A DNA stretch of 59,330 bases from Desertibaculum subflavum. GTDB taxonomy: Bacteria > Pseudomonadota > Alphaproteobacteria > Ferrovibrionales > Ferrovibrionaceae. A program made the position numbers and the translations under genes. The notes under the pieces were generated by a model. The model was not told where the DNA came from and ran no database searches. It saw nothing but the letters and a program-made list of their open reading frames with translations. This document shows, one piece after another, positions 1-10,929 of the stretch; the first letter of the stretch is position 1; each line of letters starts with the position of its first letter. The DNA lies in the NCBI GenBank assembly GCA_003576705.1, contig QOZS01000036.1, positions 1-59,330 on the forward strand, read 5' to 3'.

Positions 1-1
1 C

Positions 2-217
2 GACTTCGCCGAAGAGCGGGCGGCAGAGGAAGAGGCTGCGGCAGAGCAGGATTCAGCGCCGATCGCCGCGCCCGCACCGCCGCGCATCGACGTCCTCGGC
101 TTCGTCCGCCACCTGCTCGACACCGATCCCACGATGGGCCCGGTGATCGCCGACGTCATGGCCGAGATCCGCAACCTCCCGCCGCCGGAGCACGCCTTGG
201 CCCAGGCCGCCGAGTGA
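2..217 (+). CDS. C-terminal fragment of an unrecognised protein
   Basis: An open frame enters from the left edge and ends at the TGA at 215-217, leaving the last 71 residues of a protein whose start lies outside the window. The visible part begins with an acidic, Ala/Glu-rich stretch and a Pro/Ala linker. A compact helical-looking tail of about 45 residues follows, starting around RIDVLGFVRHLL. I do not recognise a family. In many alphaproteobacteria recA lies just upstream of alaS, but this tail is not a RecA C-terminus. A copy of the dispersed palindromic repeat begins 3 bases after the stop codon. Codon use is GC-rich like the neighbours, so a real coding end is likely, but the function is unknown. 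Confidence 0.55.
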   Translation, partial: DFAEERAAEEEAAAEQDSAPIAAPAPPRIDVLGFVRHLLDTDPTMGPVIADVMAEIRNLPPPEHALAQAAE

Positions 218-220
218 AAG

Positions 221-351
221 CCCTCCCCCGCGCCGCGCAGCGGTGTGGGGGAGGGAAGGGTGGGGGGGTTGTGTTTTGCCCATCCGTGGCGCAGCGGCGA
301 GGAAAAACACAAAAGCCCCCACCCCCCGCCTCCCCCGGCTTTGCCGAGGGA
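221..351 (+). repeat. Dispersed palindromic intergenic element, copy A
   Basis: The element begins with a perfect stem-loop (CCCTCCCCC at 221-229 against GGGGGAGGG at 247-255). It then has a long imperfect inverted repeat around 256-330 and closes with a second hairpin (arms near 330-340 and 344-354, one mismatch). Bases 295-320 are identical, in reverse complement, to 17005-17030, which shows that it belongs to a repeat family also present near 17.0 and 21.6 kb. It lies directly behind a stop codon and may act as a terminator. Confidence 0.8.
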
Positions 352-387
352 GGAGCCATCTCCGCGTGCCTCCGCGTCCTCCGTGTT

Positions 388-428
388 CTCCGCGGTGAAC
401 TTCTTTCCGTCGGGTCCTCCGCGGTGAA
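388..428. repeat. Short degenerate repeat with duplicated 12-mer
   Basis: The 12-mer CTCCGCGGTGAA occurs at 388-399 and again at 417-428. It is preceded from about 358 by degenerate units of the form CTCCGCGTG, CTCCGCGTC and CTCCGTGTT. The tract is non-coding and abuts copy A of the dispersed element. Its function is unknown. Confidence 0.6.
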
Positions 429-554
429 TCAACCCGACCGACCCGCCCGGCTGGACGGGGGCAGGGGCGGTCGGTAGAACGCGGGGTTCTCATCGGCGAG
501 ACGAGAACATATGTAGGGGACAGGTGATCTGCCCCGGCAGTGAGGTTGAGGCAA

Positions 555-3224
<2,670 letters not shown>

Positions 3225-3234
3225 GCCGCCGGTG

Positions 3235-3954
3235 TCAGCTTCCGAACGCCTCGCCGAACAGGTCCAGCATCGCCTTCCAGGAGCGCTTGTCGGCGGCGGG
3301 GTTGTAGGCCAGCGCCGGGTTGCCGAGCTTGTCGGCATCCGGGTTGGTGAAGCTGTGCACCGTGCCGCCGTACATCTGCACCTGCCAGTCCACCTTGGTC
3401 TTGCGCATCTGCTCCTCGAAGGTGGCGACCTGCGCGGGCGGGATCATCGGGTCGTCGGCGCCGGTGCAGACCAGCACCCGGGCCTTGATGTTGGCGGAGT
3501 CCTCGGGCTTCGGGCATTCCAGCCCGCCATGGAAGCTGACGATGGCGGCGAGGGGGGCGCCGCTGCGGCCGAGCTCGATCGAGGTCGAGCCGCCGAAGCA
3601 ATAGCCGATGGCGGCGAGCTTGGCCTTGTCGACGCCTTGCTGCGCCGCAAGCGCATCCAGCGCCGCCCGGGCGCGGGCGCGCCACACGTTGAGGTCGCTC
3701 CGCACCGCGCCCATCAGGCCGATCGCGCTCGGCAGGTCGTTCGCCGTCTTGCCGTCGCCATAGGGGTCGGCCGCCAGTGCGACGAAGCCGAGGCCGGCAA
3801 GCCGCCGGGCGCGCTCCATCACATGCTCGCCGATGCCGAAGGCCTCGGGAAACAGCACCACGCCGGGGCGGGCGCCGGTCTGCTTCTCGTCGCGGGCCAG
3901 GTAGCCTTTGCAGGTGGTCGCACCGTCGCGGTATTCGAGCGTGCCGGTCTGCAT
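3235..3954 (-). CDS. Dienelactone hydrolase family protein
   Basis: This is a 239-residue alpha/beta hydrolase of the dienelactone hydrolase family, soluble and without a signal peptide. Family members hydrolyse dienelactones in chlorocatechol breakdown, but many act on unknown esters. The expected triad is visible: Cys119 in GYCFGGS, Asp167/168 in the ADDP segment and His200 in VHSF. The ATG at 3954 is preceded by a good Shine-Dalgarno run (GGGAGAG). An upstream in-frame extension to 4110 has no family-like sequence and was discarded. The gene is divergent from the MFS transporter across about 139 bp, so the two may share a promoter region, and it converges on alaS. The substrate cannot be deduced. 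Confidence 0.9.
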   Translation of the reverse strand: MQTGTLEYRDGATTCKGYLARDEKQTGARPGVVLFPEAFGIGEHVMERARRLAGLGFVALAADPYGDGKTANDLPSAIGLMGAVRSDLNVWRARARAALDALAAQQGVDKAKLAAIGYCFGGSTSIELGRSGAPLAAIVSFHGGLECPKPEDSANIKARVLVCTGADDPMIPPAQVATFEEQMRKTKVDWQVQMYGGTVHSFTNPDADKLGNPALAYNPAADKRSWKAMLDLFGEAFGS

Positions 3955-4093
3955 CTGCGTCTCTCCCGGAAATTTCTGCAAGGTCGCGGCGCCGAGATTG
4001 GCACAGCGGGGCGACCGCTGCGAGACCCTTGGCGGCAGCTTTTCGTGCCGGCACGCCGCTCCGGATTGTGCGTCCTGGAAAACAGCGGAGCGC

Positions 4094-5500
4094 ATGGTGG
4101 CCGATAGCACACCGGTCGATCATCGCTGGACCGCGCTGGCGGCGCCGGCGCGGGCCGTGCCGCTCGCGGTTCTGCTCGGCGGCGTGCTGCTCTACGCGAC
4201 CAATACGCTGCTCGTCACGACGGTGCTGCCCAGCATCGTGGGCGAGGTCGGCGGCGTCGCCGTGGTGACCTGGCCGACCATCGCCTTCGTTTCCGCTTCG
4301 ATCCTGGCCTCGGCCGCCACCGGCCTGGTCACGGCGCGGCTCGGCGCGCGGCATGCCTATGCCGCCGGCCTCGTGGTCTTCGCCGTCGGGGCGCTGGCCT
4401 GCGGCCTGGCGCCATCCATGGCGCTGGTCATCGCGGGCCGCTTCGTGCAGGGCCTGGGCGGCGGCCTGATCTCCGCGCTCGCCTATATCCTGGTCCGCAA
4501 CGTCTTCCCGGAGGCGCTGTGGGTGCGGGTCCTGGCGCTGATCTCGGGCACCTGGGGCGTCGCCGTCCTGCTCGGACCGATGATCGGGGGCGTGTTCGCC
4601 GGCCTCGGCTTCTGGCGTGGCGCGTTTCTTTCCGTCGCGGCTGTCGCCGTGCTGCTCGTGCCGCTCGCCTATGCGGCGCTGCCGCGCACGCCCGCTCGCG
4701 GCAGCGACGGCGCCGGCCTGCCGGGACTTCGTCTCGCGCTGGTGATCGTCGGCATCGTTGCCATCGCCGTCGCCGGCATCACCGCGGCGGCTCTCTGGAA
4801 GGCGGCTCTGATCGCGCTGGCGCTGGCGGTCTTCGCGGCTTTCCTGCGCCTCGATCGCGTCGCCGGCCAGCCGATATTGCCGAGCGATGCCTTCACCATC
4901 ACCTCGCGGGTCGGTCTCGGCCTCTGGATGGTGCTGCTGCTCGCTGCCGCCAATACGCCGTTTCCGATCATCGGGCCCTTGCTGCTGCAGCAATTGCATG
5001 GGCTGGACCCGCTGACGGCCGGCTACCTCGCCGCCGGCGGCGCGATGTCGTGGACCGTCGTCGCCGCCATCGTCGCGAGCCTGCCCGCGGCGTGGCTCGG
5101 CTTCTTCCTGGTGGCGGGCCCGCTCGCCATGGTTCTTGGCCTGCTTGGCATCGGGCTCGTGCTGCCCACCGGTCCGGCCTTCGGCTTGCTCGTGCCGATC
5201 TTCCTGGTCGGCGGCGGCATCGGCGCCTGCTGGACCTTCCTGTCGCAGCAGGTGATGGCCGGGGCCCGGACCGGCGAAGGCGATACCGCCGCCGCCTCCA
5301 TCGCGGCGGTGCAGATGACCGGTCTTGCGCTGGGCGGAGCGCTGGCCGGCCTGGTCGCCAATCTCGCCGGCTTCGCCGTCGGCCTCGATGACGACGCGGC
5401 ACGCCGTGCGTCCTTTTGGGTGCCGGCCGCCTTCGTGGCGCCGGCCCTGCTCGCCGGCGCCTTCGGGATCGGGATGCGCCGGCTCGAAGGATGGCGCTAG
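4094..5500 (+). CDS. MFS transporter, drug-efflux-like
   Basis: This is a 468-residue inner-membrane major facilitator protein with many hydrophobic helices. The first helix begins at about residue 22 and is followed by the DHA-type signature region LLVTTVLPSIVGEVGG. It probably exports a small hydrophobic molecule by proton antiport, but no substrate is indicated. The start at 4094 (ATG GTG GCC) puts a short polar tail before helix 1; an open frame extends further upstream but overlaps the divergent hydrolase gene and is implausible. The stop TAG lies in a palindromic CTAG (5497-5500) that also provides the stop of the convergent SRPBCC gene. Divergence from the hydrolase hints at shared regulation. 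Confidence 0.88.
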   Translation: MVADSTPVDHRWTALAAPARAVPLAVLLGGVLLYATNTLLVTTVLPSIVGEVGGVAVVTWPTIAFVSASILASAATGLVTARLGARHAYAAGLVVFAVGALACGLAPSMALVIAGRFVQGLGGGLISALAYILVRNVFPEALWVRVLALISGTWGVAVLLGPMIGGVFAGLGFWRGAFLSVAAVAVLLVPLAYAALPRTPARGSDGAGLPGLRLALVIVGIVAIAVAGITAAALWKAALIALALAVFAAFLRLDRVAGQPILPSDAFTITSRVGLGLWMVLLLAAANTPFPIIGPLLLQQLHGLDPLTAGYLAAGGAMSWTVVAAIVASLPAAWLGFFLVAGPLAMVLGLLGIGLVLPTGPAFGLLVPIFLVGGGIGACWTFLSQQVMAGARTGEGDTAAASIAAVQMTGLALGGALAGLVANLAGFAVGLDDDAARRASFWVPAAFVAPALLAGAFGIGMRRLEGWR

Positions 5501-5931
5501 AGGGCCTCCGCGCGCTGGCGCAGCGCGCGGTTCATCGCCTCGAAGCCGTGTTGGATGCGTTCGAACAGCGAGGCGGGGGTGATCGGAATCAGCAGCCCGG
5601 TGAAGCGCTCGGTCTGCACGAAGCGGACGCCGTCGGCTTCCGGCTCGATGCGGAAGGCATGCTCGCCGTCGAACAGGCCGGGCAGGATGAACTGGCCGCG
5701 CCAGCGGAACTCGCGCTCCGGGTCGGCGACCAGCACCAGCGGGCGGAAGCGGAGCGCCGTGCCGCCCGGCGGCTGGGCGCGGATCGACAGCCGCTTGCCG
5801 ACGACAGGCGTGCCGGCGGCCGAGACGATGAAGGGATTCCAGGCGGCGTAGGCGGGGAGGTCGGTCAGCACCGACCAGACTTTCGTCGCCGGTGCGGCGA
5901 TGCGGATGGCGGCGGCGATCTCGCGCGCCAT
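5497..5931 (-). CDS. SRPBCC family protein (START/Bet v1-like fold)
   Basis: This small soluble protein of 144 residues has the SRPBCC/polyketide-cyclase pattern: an N-terminal beta strand followed by PATKVWSVLTDLPAYAAWNP, central beta strands around FRWRGQF, and a C-terminal amphipathic helix ending LRQRAEAL. Such proteins bind hydrophobic ligands in a deep cavity, and no enzymatic residue can be assigned. It lies 58 bp downstream of icd on the same strand, behind a stem-loop that may terminate the icd transcript, so cotranscription is uncertain. Its stop overlaps that of the convergent MFS gene by 4 bp (CTAG). Confidence 0.85.
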   Translation of the reverse strand: MAREIAAAIRIAAPATKVWSVLTDLPAYAAWNPFIVSAAGTPVVGKRLSIRAQPPGGTALRFRPLVLVADPEREFRWRGQFILPGLFDGEHAFRIEPEADGVRFVQTERFTGLLIPITPASLFERIQHGFEAMNRALRQRAEAL

Positions 5932-5955
5932 CAGGCCACGCGCGCGCGCGGCACG

Positions 5956-5982
5956 GCGGCACCGGCACGGGGCCGGTGCCGC
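5956..5982 (-). terminator. Stem-loop behind icd
   Basis: An 11-bp perfect stem (5956-5966 with 5972-5982, core CGGCACCGGC/GCCGGTGCCG) and a 5-base loop lie 8 bp after the icd stop on the minus strand. There is no T-tract, so it is either a weak terminator or an mRNA-stabilising hairpin between icd and the SRPBCC gene. Confidence 0.55.
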
Positions 5983-5989
5983 GGGGTCA

Positions 5990-7207
5990 TCAGCCGACCG
6001 CCTTCTGCAGGTTCTGGTCGATCGCGTCCAGGAACTGCGTCGTGGTCAGGAAGGGCTGCTTCTCGCCGATCAGGATGGCGAGGTCCTTGGTCATCTTGCC
6101 GCTTTCCACCGTCGACACGCAGACCTTCTCCAAGGTCTCGGCAAACTTCGCGAGCTTCGGATTGTCGTCGAGCTTGGCGCGGTGCTTCAACCCGCCGGTC
6201 CAGGCGAAGATCGACGCGATCGGGTTGGTCGAGGTCTCCTTGCCCTTCTGGTGCTCGCGGTAGTGGCGGGTCACGGTGCCGTGCGCCGCCTCGGCTTCGA
6301 CCGTCTTGCCGTCCGGCGTCATCAGCACCGAGGTCATCAGGCCGAGCGAGCCGAAGCCTTGCGCCACCGTGTCGGACTGCACGTCGCCGTCGTAGTTCTT
6401 GCAGGCCCAGACGAAGCCGCCGTTCCACTTCAGCGCCGCGGCGACCATGTCGTCGATCAGGCGGTGCTCGTAGATCTGGCCGACCGCTTCGAACTTCGCC
6501 TTGAACTCCTTCTGGTAGATCTCCTCGAAGATGTCCTTGAAGCGGCCGTCATAAACCTTGAGGATCGTGTTCTTGGTCGAGAGATAGAGCGGCCACTTGC
6601 GGGCCAGCGCGTAGTTCATGCAGGCGCGCGCGAAGCCGGCGATCGAATCGTCGAGGTTGTACATCGAGAGCGAGATGCCGGCGCCCGGCGCCTTGAACAC
6701 CTCGCGCTCGATCACCTCGCCGCCGCCTTCCGGCTCGAAGCGGACCACCAGCCGGCCCTTGCCGGGGAACTTGAAGTCGGTGGCGCGGTACTGGTCGCCG
6801 AAGGCATGGCGGCCGATCACGATCGGCTTGTTCCAGTGCGGCACCAGCCGCGGGATGTTCTGGCAGATGATCGGCTCGCGGAACACCGTGCCGCCCAGGA
6901 TGTTGCGGATCGTCCCGTTCGGCGACAGCCACATCTTCTTCAGGTTGAATTCCTTCACCCGCGCCTCGTCCGGGGTGATGGTGGCGCATTTCACCGCCAC
7001 GCCGTGCTTCAGGGTCGCGTTGGCCGAATCGACGGTGACCTTGTCGTCGGTCTTGTCGCGATACTCGATGCCGAGGTCGTAGTATTCGAGCTGGATGTCG
7101 AGATAGGGCAGGATCAGCTTCTGCTTGATGAAATCCCAGATGATCCGGGTCATTTCGTCGCCGTCCATCTCGACGACGGGATTCTTCACTTTGATCTTAT
7201 CGGCCAT
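5990..7207 (-). CDS. icd: NADP-dependent isocitrate dehydrogenase
   Basis: This enzyme oxidatively decarboxylates isocitrate to 2-oxoglutarate in the TCA cycle, yielding NADPH. The 405-residue protein is of the eukaryote-like (type II) class found in alphaproteobacteria, beginning MADKIKVKNPVVEMDGDEMT. Substrate-loop residues occur in the SPNGTIRN segment (about residues 95-102), with VFREPI just after. The metal-binding Asp cluster sits in DDMVAAALKWNGGF (about 255) and the NADP-binding stretch in EAEAAHGTVTRHYR (about 308-321). Length and sequence are complete. It is a single gene with its promoter between 7208 and the lysR gene. Its proximity to alaS fits known alphaproteobacterial synteny. 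Confidence 0.97.
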   Translation of the reverse strand: MADKIKVKNPVVEMDGDEMTRIIWDFIKQKLILPYLDIQLEYYDLGIEYRDKTDDKVTVDSANATLKHGVAVKCATITPDEARVKEFNLKKMWLSPNGTIRNILGGTVFREPIICQNIPRLVPHWNKPIVIGRHAFGDQYRATDFKFPGKGRLVVRFEPEGGGEVIEREVFKAPGAGISLSMYNLDDSIAGFARACMNYALARKWPLYLSTKNTILKVYDGRFKDIFEEIYQKEFKAKFEAVGQIYEHRLIDDMVAAALKWNGGFVWACKNYDGDVQSDTVAQGFGSLGLMTSVLMTPDGKTVEAEAAHGTVTRHYREHQKGKETSTNPIASIFAWTGGLKHRAKLDDNPKLAKFAETLEKVCVSTVESGKMTKDLAILIGEKQPFLTTTQFLDAIDQNLQKAVG

Positions 7208-7307
7208 GTTCGACCCCGGTAGGAGGCAGGTGCGGGTAGGGAAGCGCGGAAACTAGCAAAGCGCCGCGCTGCATGAAAGCCGCGTCACGGTCGCAGGGGC
7301 TCGCGGG

Positions 7308-8231
7308 CTATGCCGTTCGGCGGCGTCTGGTGGTCGCTGCTGTGGCCGGTGCCGCTGCCGCCGCAGCCTGGCCCGAGATCCAGTCGGCGAAGGCGAGCAG
7401 CGCCGGGTCGCCCGCCAGCCGCGCCTCCGCCTGCAGCACGAAATGGCGCCGCGTCGGCCGCACCGTCTCGTGCGCGATCACCACGGCGCCGCGGGCAAGG
7501 TCGGGCGCCAGCAGCGCCTCGATCGCCAGCGCGAAACCGAGGCCGGCTGCGGCGGCCTCGATAGCGAGGCCGATGCTCTCGAAGCTGCTGCCGCCCTGCA
7601 CCGGCACATGGCCGAGCCTGGCGTGGTCGAGCCAGCGGCGCCAATCCTCCGGCCGCGGCCGCGCATGCAGCAGCGGGACGCCGGCAAAATCCGGTGCGCC
7701 GCGCTTGAGCCAGCCCGGCGCGCAGACCGGCACGGTGGCGATGGGCAGCAGGGGAGAGGTGACGAGGCCGGGCCGCGGCGCCGCATCCGACACGGCGATC
7801 ACCGCGTCGTAGCGGCCGGGGAGCATGTCCAGCGGGTTGAGGCTGGTATGCAGGTCGATGGCGAGGTCCGGATGCGTCTTCTCCAGATCCGGCCAGCGCG
7901 GCAGCAGGAAGCGCGAGGCGAAGAAGCCGTAGACGCCGATGGAGAGCCGGCGCAGGCGCCGCAGCCGGACGCCGCTCGCGGCATCGGCGATGCGGTCCAG
8001 CGCCTCGCGCGTTGCCGTCGCCAGCGCCTCGCCGGCAACGGTCAAGGTCAGGCCGGTGGAGCGGCGCAGGAACAAGGGCGCCTGCACCATCGTCTCCAGC
8101 GCCCGGACATGGCGGCTGACCGCGCCGGGGGTGACGTGCAGTTCCTCGGCCGCGCGGGTCACCGAGAGATGCCGCGCCGCCGCCTCGAAGGCGCGGACGG
8201 CGTGCAAGGGCGGCAGGCGGCGCCAGGACAT
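7308..8231 (-). CDS. LysR-family transcriptional regulator (GcvA-like)
   Basis: This 307-residue DNA-binding regulator has an N-terminal winged helix-turn-helix (residues about 8-65, with FEAAARHLSVTRAAEELHVT as recognition region) and a C-terminal effector-binding domain. The RLPPLHAVRAFEAAARH opening is typical of GcvA-type LysR proteins. It is divergent from the hydratase/acyl-CoA dehydrogenase pair across only 75 bp and very probably controls that pair and itself. A 15-bp LysR box lies 3 bases upstream of its own start codon. The inducer is unknown. The C-terminus ends in an Ala/Arg-rich tail. The ATG at 8231 has no clear Shine-Dalgarno site, consistent with tight control of its translation or a weak start. 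Confidence 0.92.
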   Translation of the reverse strand: MSWRRLPPLHAVRAFEAAARHLSVTRAAEELHVTPGAVSRHVRALETMVQAPLFLRRSTGLTLTVAGEALATATREALDRIADAASGVRLRRLRRLSIGVYGFFASRFLLPRWPDLEKTHPDLAIDLHTSLNPLDMLPGRYDAVIAVSDAAPRPGLVTSPLLPIATVPVCAPGWLKRGAPDFAGVPLLHARPRPEDWRRWLDHARLGHVPVQGGSSFESIGLAIEAAAAGLGFALAIEALLAPDLARGAVVIAHETVRPTRRHFVLQAEARLAGDPALLAFADWISGQAAAAAAPATAATTRRRRTA

Positions 8232-8234
8232 GTG

Positions 8235-8249
8235 TTGAGTCTAGCTCAA
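8235..8249. promoter_or_regulatory. LysR-type operator (T-N11-A box)
   Basis: The 15-bp inverted repeat TTGAG-TCTAG-CTCAA has perfect 5-bp arms and contains T-N11-A, the classical LysR box. It sits in the 75-bp gap between the divergent lysR gene and the hydratase gene, almost touching the lysR start codon, so binding there would repress lysR while positioning the regulator upstream of the hydratase promoter. Confidence 0.65.
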
Positions 8250-8306
8250 TGCCTGCCGCCGACAAATCGTTTGCTACGGCCTGAAACACAACGGAAAATT
8301 GGCGCC

Positions 8307-9092
8307 ATGCAGTTCCCCACCCGGCTCGAAGCACTGGCGGACCAGCTTGTCGCGGCGCGTCGCGAGGCGCGGCAGATCGGTTCGCCGGCGCCCGACCTGG
8401 TCCCGCGCGGCGCCGACGAGGCTTATGCCGTCAACCGGGAGGTCGCCGCCCGGCTCGGCTGGGAGCCGCTCGGCTGGAAGATTGCTGGCACCACCGAGGC
8501 GGTGCGCACCAAGCTGAACATCGATGCCCCGATCTATGGCCGCACCTTCCGCCGCTTCGCCGTGCGCTCGCCGGCGCGGTTCCGTCGTGCCGATCTGCTC
8601 GACCCCCTGGTCGAATGCGAGTTCTTCGTGACCCTGGCGCGCGACCTGCCGGCGCGGCCGGAGCCCTGGCGCATGGACGAGGTGATCGCCGCGATCGAGA
8701 GCGTGCATGCCGGCATCGAAGTGGCCGAGTGCAGTTTCCCGAACGCGGCGCTGCCGCCGCTCGGCGCTATTCTCGCGGATGGCAGCGCCTCCGGACGCTA
8801 CGTGTTCGGCGATCCGATCCCCGGCTGGCGTGACGGCCTGGCGGACATGCCGGTGGTGCTGGAAATCGATGGCGCCCTGCGTCGGCAAGGCCGCGGCGCC
8901 GACGTGATGGGCGATCCGCTGCGCCCGCTGCTCTGGCTGGCGGAGGAGCGCCGCCGCTGGGGCGACGGGCTGCGCGCCGGCGAGACGATCAGCACCGGCT
9001 CCACCACCGGCATGCTGCCGATCCGCGCCGGACAGAGCGTGCGCGCCACCTTCGGCGCCGATGCCGTGGTGGAGATCGCCTTCGACGCTTAA
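8307..9092 (+). CDS. 2-keto-4-pentenoate hydratase / fumarylacetoacetase-family protein
   Basis: This is a soluble 261-residue enzyme resembling the 2-hydroxypenta-2,4-dienoate hydratase/decarboxylase branch of the FAH superfamily. It has a GWKIAGTTEA segment (about 54-63), a metal-site region DPLVECEFFVTL (about 95-106, with the two Glu typical of the fold) and the C-terminal GETISTGSTTGMLPI stretch. Family members hydrate or decarboxylate 2-oxo acids in aromatic meta-cleavage pathways. The gene lies 24 bp upstream of an acyl-CoA dehydrogenase in the same direction and divergent from a LysR regulator, suggesting a small catabolic operon. The exact substrate is not readable. Confidence 0.85.
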   Translation: MQFPTRLEALADQLVAARREARQIGSPAPDLVPRGADEAYAVNREVAARLGWEPLGWKIAGTTEAVRTKLNIDAPIYGRTFRRFAVRSPARFRRADLLDPLVECEFFVTLARDLPARPEPWRMDEVIAAIESVHAGIEVAECSFPNAALPPLGAILADGSASGRYVFGDPIPGWRDGLADMPVVLEIDGALRRQGRGADVMGDPLRPLLWLAEERRRWGDGLRAGETISTGSTTGMLPIRAGQSVRATFGADAVVEIAFDA

Positions 9093-9116
9093 GCAAGATC
9101 CGATAGGAGGAAAATC

Positions 9117-10925
9117 ATGACCGTCATGGGAACGATCCAGAAGCCGAAGGCCGAGCATGCGGCGCTCGCCACCCGGGCCGCTTCCGTCGCGCGTTCCGCC
9201 AATCTCGCGCCGACCTGCGCCGGGCTCAATTTCTTCGCCATCGACAACAGCCTGCGCACCTTGCTGCCGCAATACATGGAGCCGAAGCTGCTCAAGCATC
9301 TCGAGCCGCATCTCAGCGAACTGGGCGAGCTCGGCGGCGGGCGGCTCGGCGAGCTGTCGGATGCGGCGGAGAAGCACCAGCCGGTGCTGCACCCGCGCGA
9401 CCGCTTCGGCCGCGACGAGGAATGGATCGAATTCCACCCGGCCTATCGCGGGATGGAGGAGATCGCCTTCGGCCGCTTCGGCATGCATGCGATGACGCAT
9501 CGTGGCGGCGTGCTGGGCTGGCCGACGGCGATGCCGCCGATCGCGAAATACGTCTTCCACTATCTGTTCGCGCAGGCCGAATTCGGCCTGCTCTGCCCGG
9601 TCAACCTGACCGACAGCTCCTCCGAGCTGGTGCACCGCTTCGGCAGCGAGGAGATCAAATCCCGCTTCCTGGCCGATATGTGGAGCCAGGATCTGAACCG
9701 GCTCAAGCGTCTTTCCCAGTTCATGACCGAGAAGATCGGCGGCTCGGATGCCGGCGCCGCCGAGCTCACGGCGGTGCAGGATGGCGGCGCCTGGCGGCTT
9801 TGGGGCGAGAAGTGGTTCTGCTCCAATGCCGATGCCGATTTCGCCGTGCTGCTGGCGCGGCCCGAAGGCGCGGTCGCGGGCGGCAAGGGCCTCGGCCTGT
9901 TCCTGATGCCGAAGGTGCTGGAGGACGGCAGCCGCAACAGCTACCGGATCGTGCGCCTGAAGGAGAAGCTCGGCAGCAAGACCATGGCGAGCGGGGAGAT
10001 CGTGTTCGAGGGCGCGCTCGCCTATCAGCTGGGCGAGCTCGACCAGGGCATGAAGCAGATGCTGGTGATGGTGAATTCCAGTCGCATCTCGCACCTCGCC
10101 CGCGCCGCGGGGATGATGCGCCGCTGCCTGAACGAGGCGTTCCAGGCGGCGCAGCACCGCAATGCTTTCGGCCGGGCGGTGATCGAGCATCCGCTGATGC
10201 GCCGTCAGATGCTGAAGATGATGGTGCCGACCGAACAGGCGCTATCGGCACTGATGTACGCCGCGGCCATCACGGGTGAGGCCGGCAGCAGCAAGCGCGC
10301 CGAGCAGGCGCTCCGCATGCTGACGCCGATCGCCAAGTACCGCGCCTGCCGCGACAACGTCACCGTCGCCACCGGCGCCATGGAGGCGCGCGGCGGCAAC
10401 GGTTATATCGAGGACTGGCCGAATGCGCGCCTCGTCCGCGATGCCCATCTCGGCCTGCTCTGGGAAGGCACCAGCAACATCAATGCGCTCGACGCGGTGC
10501 AGCGTGCCGTCGGCAAGGTGAAGGCCCACATCGCGCTGCGCGAGGATCTGGCCGAGCGGTTGGACGCCGCCCCGGGCCTGCCGGGCCAGTTCCGTAACCG
10601 GCTGGAAAGCGGCATCGCCAATGCCTTCCGCTTCGCCGAGGAGGTCGCCTCAGTGCCGGAGAACGAGCGGTTCTGCCGCGTCGCGGCCGGTCTGCTCTAC
10701 CACGCGACCACGGCGTCGCTGCTGGCGGAGGAGGGGCTGCGCGCCGGCGCCGAAGGCGGCGACGCGCGGCGGCTGCTGCTCGCCCGTTTCGTGCTGGAGC
10801 ACAAGCTCCGGCGCGACGCGCCGATCGCGCTCGACGCGCTGCGCTGGGAGGAGGCGGCAACGACGCTGCTGCTGTCCGACGAGCCGGTGCCGCTCGACAA
10901 GGCGACCGAGCTCGCCCTGGCGTAG
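9117..10925 (+). CDS. Acyl-CoA dehydrogenase, long AidB-like form
   Basis: This 602-residue FAD-dependent acyl-CoA dehydrogenase family protein contains the N-terminal helical domain, the central beta domain (MTEKIGGSDAG at about 203) and the signature EARGGNGYIEDWPNARLVRD (about 423-442), followed by WEGTSNI. The glycine/aromatic pattern GGNGYIE with a following DAHL resembles AidB and related long dehydrogenases rather than short beta-oxidation enzymes. A catalytic Glu cannot be fixed with certainty. A strong Shine-Dalgarno (TAGGAGGAAA) precedes the ATG. It probably forms an operon with the upstream hydratase under the divergent LysR regulator. Its stop is 4 bases from the convergent LOG gene. 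Confidence 0.88.
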   Translation: MTVMGTIQKPKAEHAALATRAASVARSANLAPTCAGLNFFAIDNSLRTLLPQYMEPKLLKHLEPHLSELGELGGGRLGELSDAAEKHQPVLHPRDRFGRDEEWIEFHPAYRGMEEIAFGRFGMHAMTHRGGVLGWPTAMPPIAKYVFHYLFAQAEFGLLCPVNLTDSSSELVHRFGSEEIKSRFLADMWSQDLNRLKRLSQFMTEKIGGSDAGAAELTAVQDGGAWRLWGEKWFCSNADADFAVLLARPEGAVAGGKGLGLFLMPKVLEDGSRNSYRIVRLKEKLGSKTMASGEIVFEGALAYQLGELDQGMKQMLVMVNSSRISHLARAAGMMRRCLNEAFQAAQHRNAFGRAVIEHPLMRRQMLKMMVPTEQALSALMYAAAITGEAGSSKRAEQALRMLTPIAKYRACRDNVTVATGAMEARGGNGYIEDWPNARLVRDAHLGLLWEGTSNINALDAVQRAVGKVKAHIALREDLAERLDAAPGLPGQFRNRLESGIANAFRFAEEVASVPENERFCRVAAGLLYHATTASLLAEEGLRAGAEGGDARRLLLARFVLEHKLRRDAPIALDALRWEEAATTLLLSDEPVPLDKATELALA

Positions 10926-10929
10926 GACC

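Larger units (their letters stand above)
218..554. other. alaS upstream intergenic region
   Basis: This 337-bp stretch between the partial gene and alaS holds no convincing gene. It contains one copy of the dispersed palindromic element (221-351), a short run of degenerate CTCCGCGT-like units with an exact 12-mer repeated at 388-399 and 417-428, and a hairpin at 486-508 (arms GTTCTCATC and GACGAGAAC, one mismatch). The alaS promoter must lie here, but I cannot place it. Confidence 0.7.

Noticed and set aside
2..217. The left-edge fragment as the end of recA
   Set aside because: recA often precedes alaS in related bacteria, but the visible tail has no RecA sequence features.
476..508. Possible LexA/SOS box upstream of alaS
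   Set aside because: GAAC and GTTC half-sites occur but not with the spacing of the alphaproteobacterial GTTC-N7-GTTC box, and alaS is not normally SOS-controlled.
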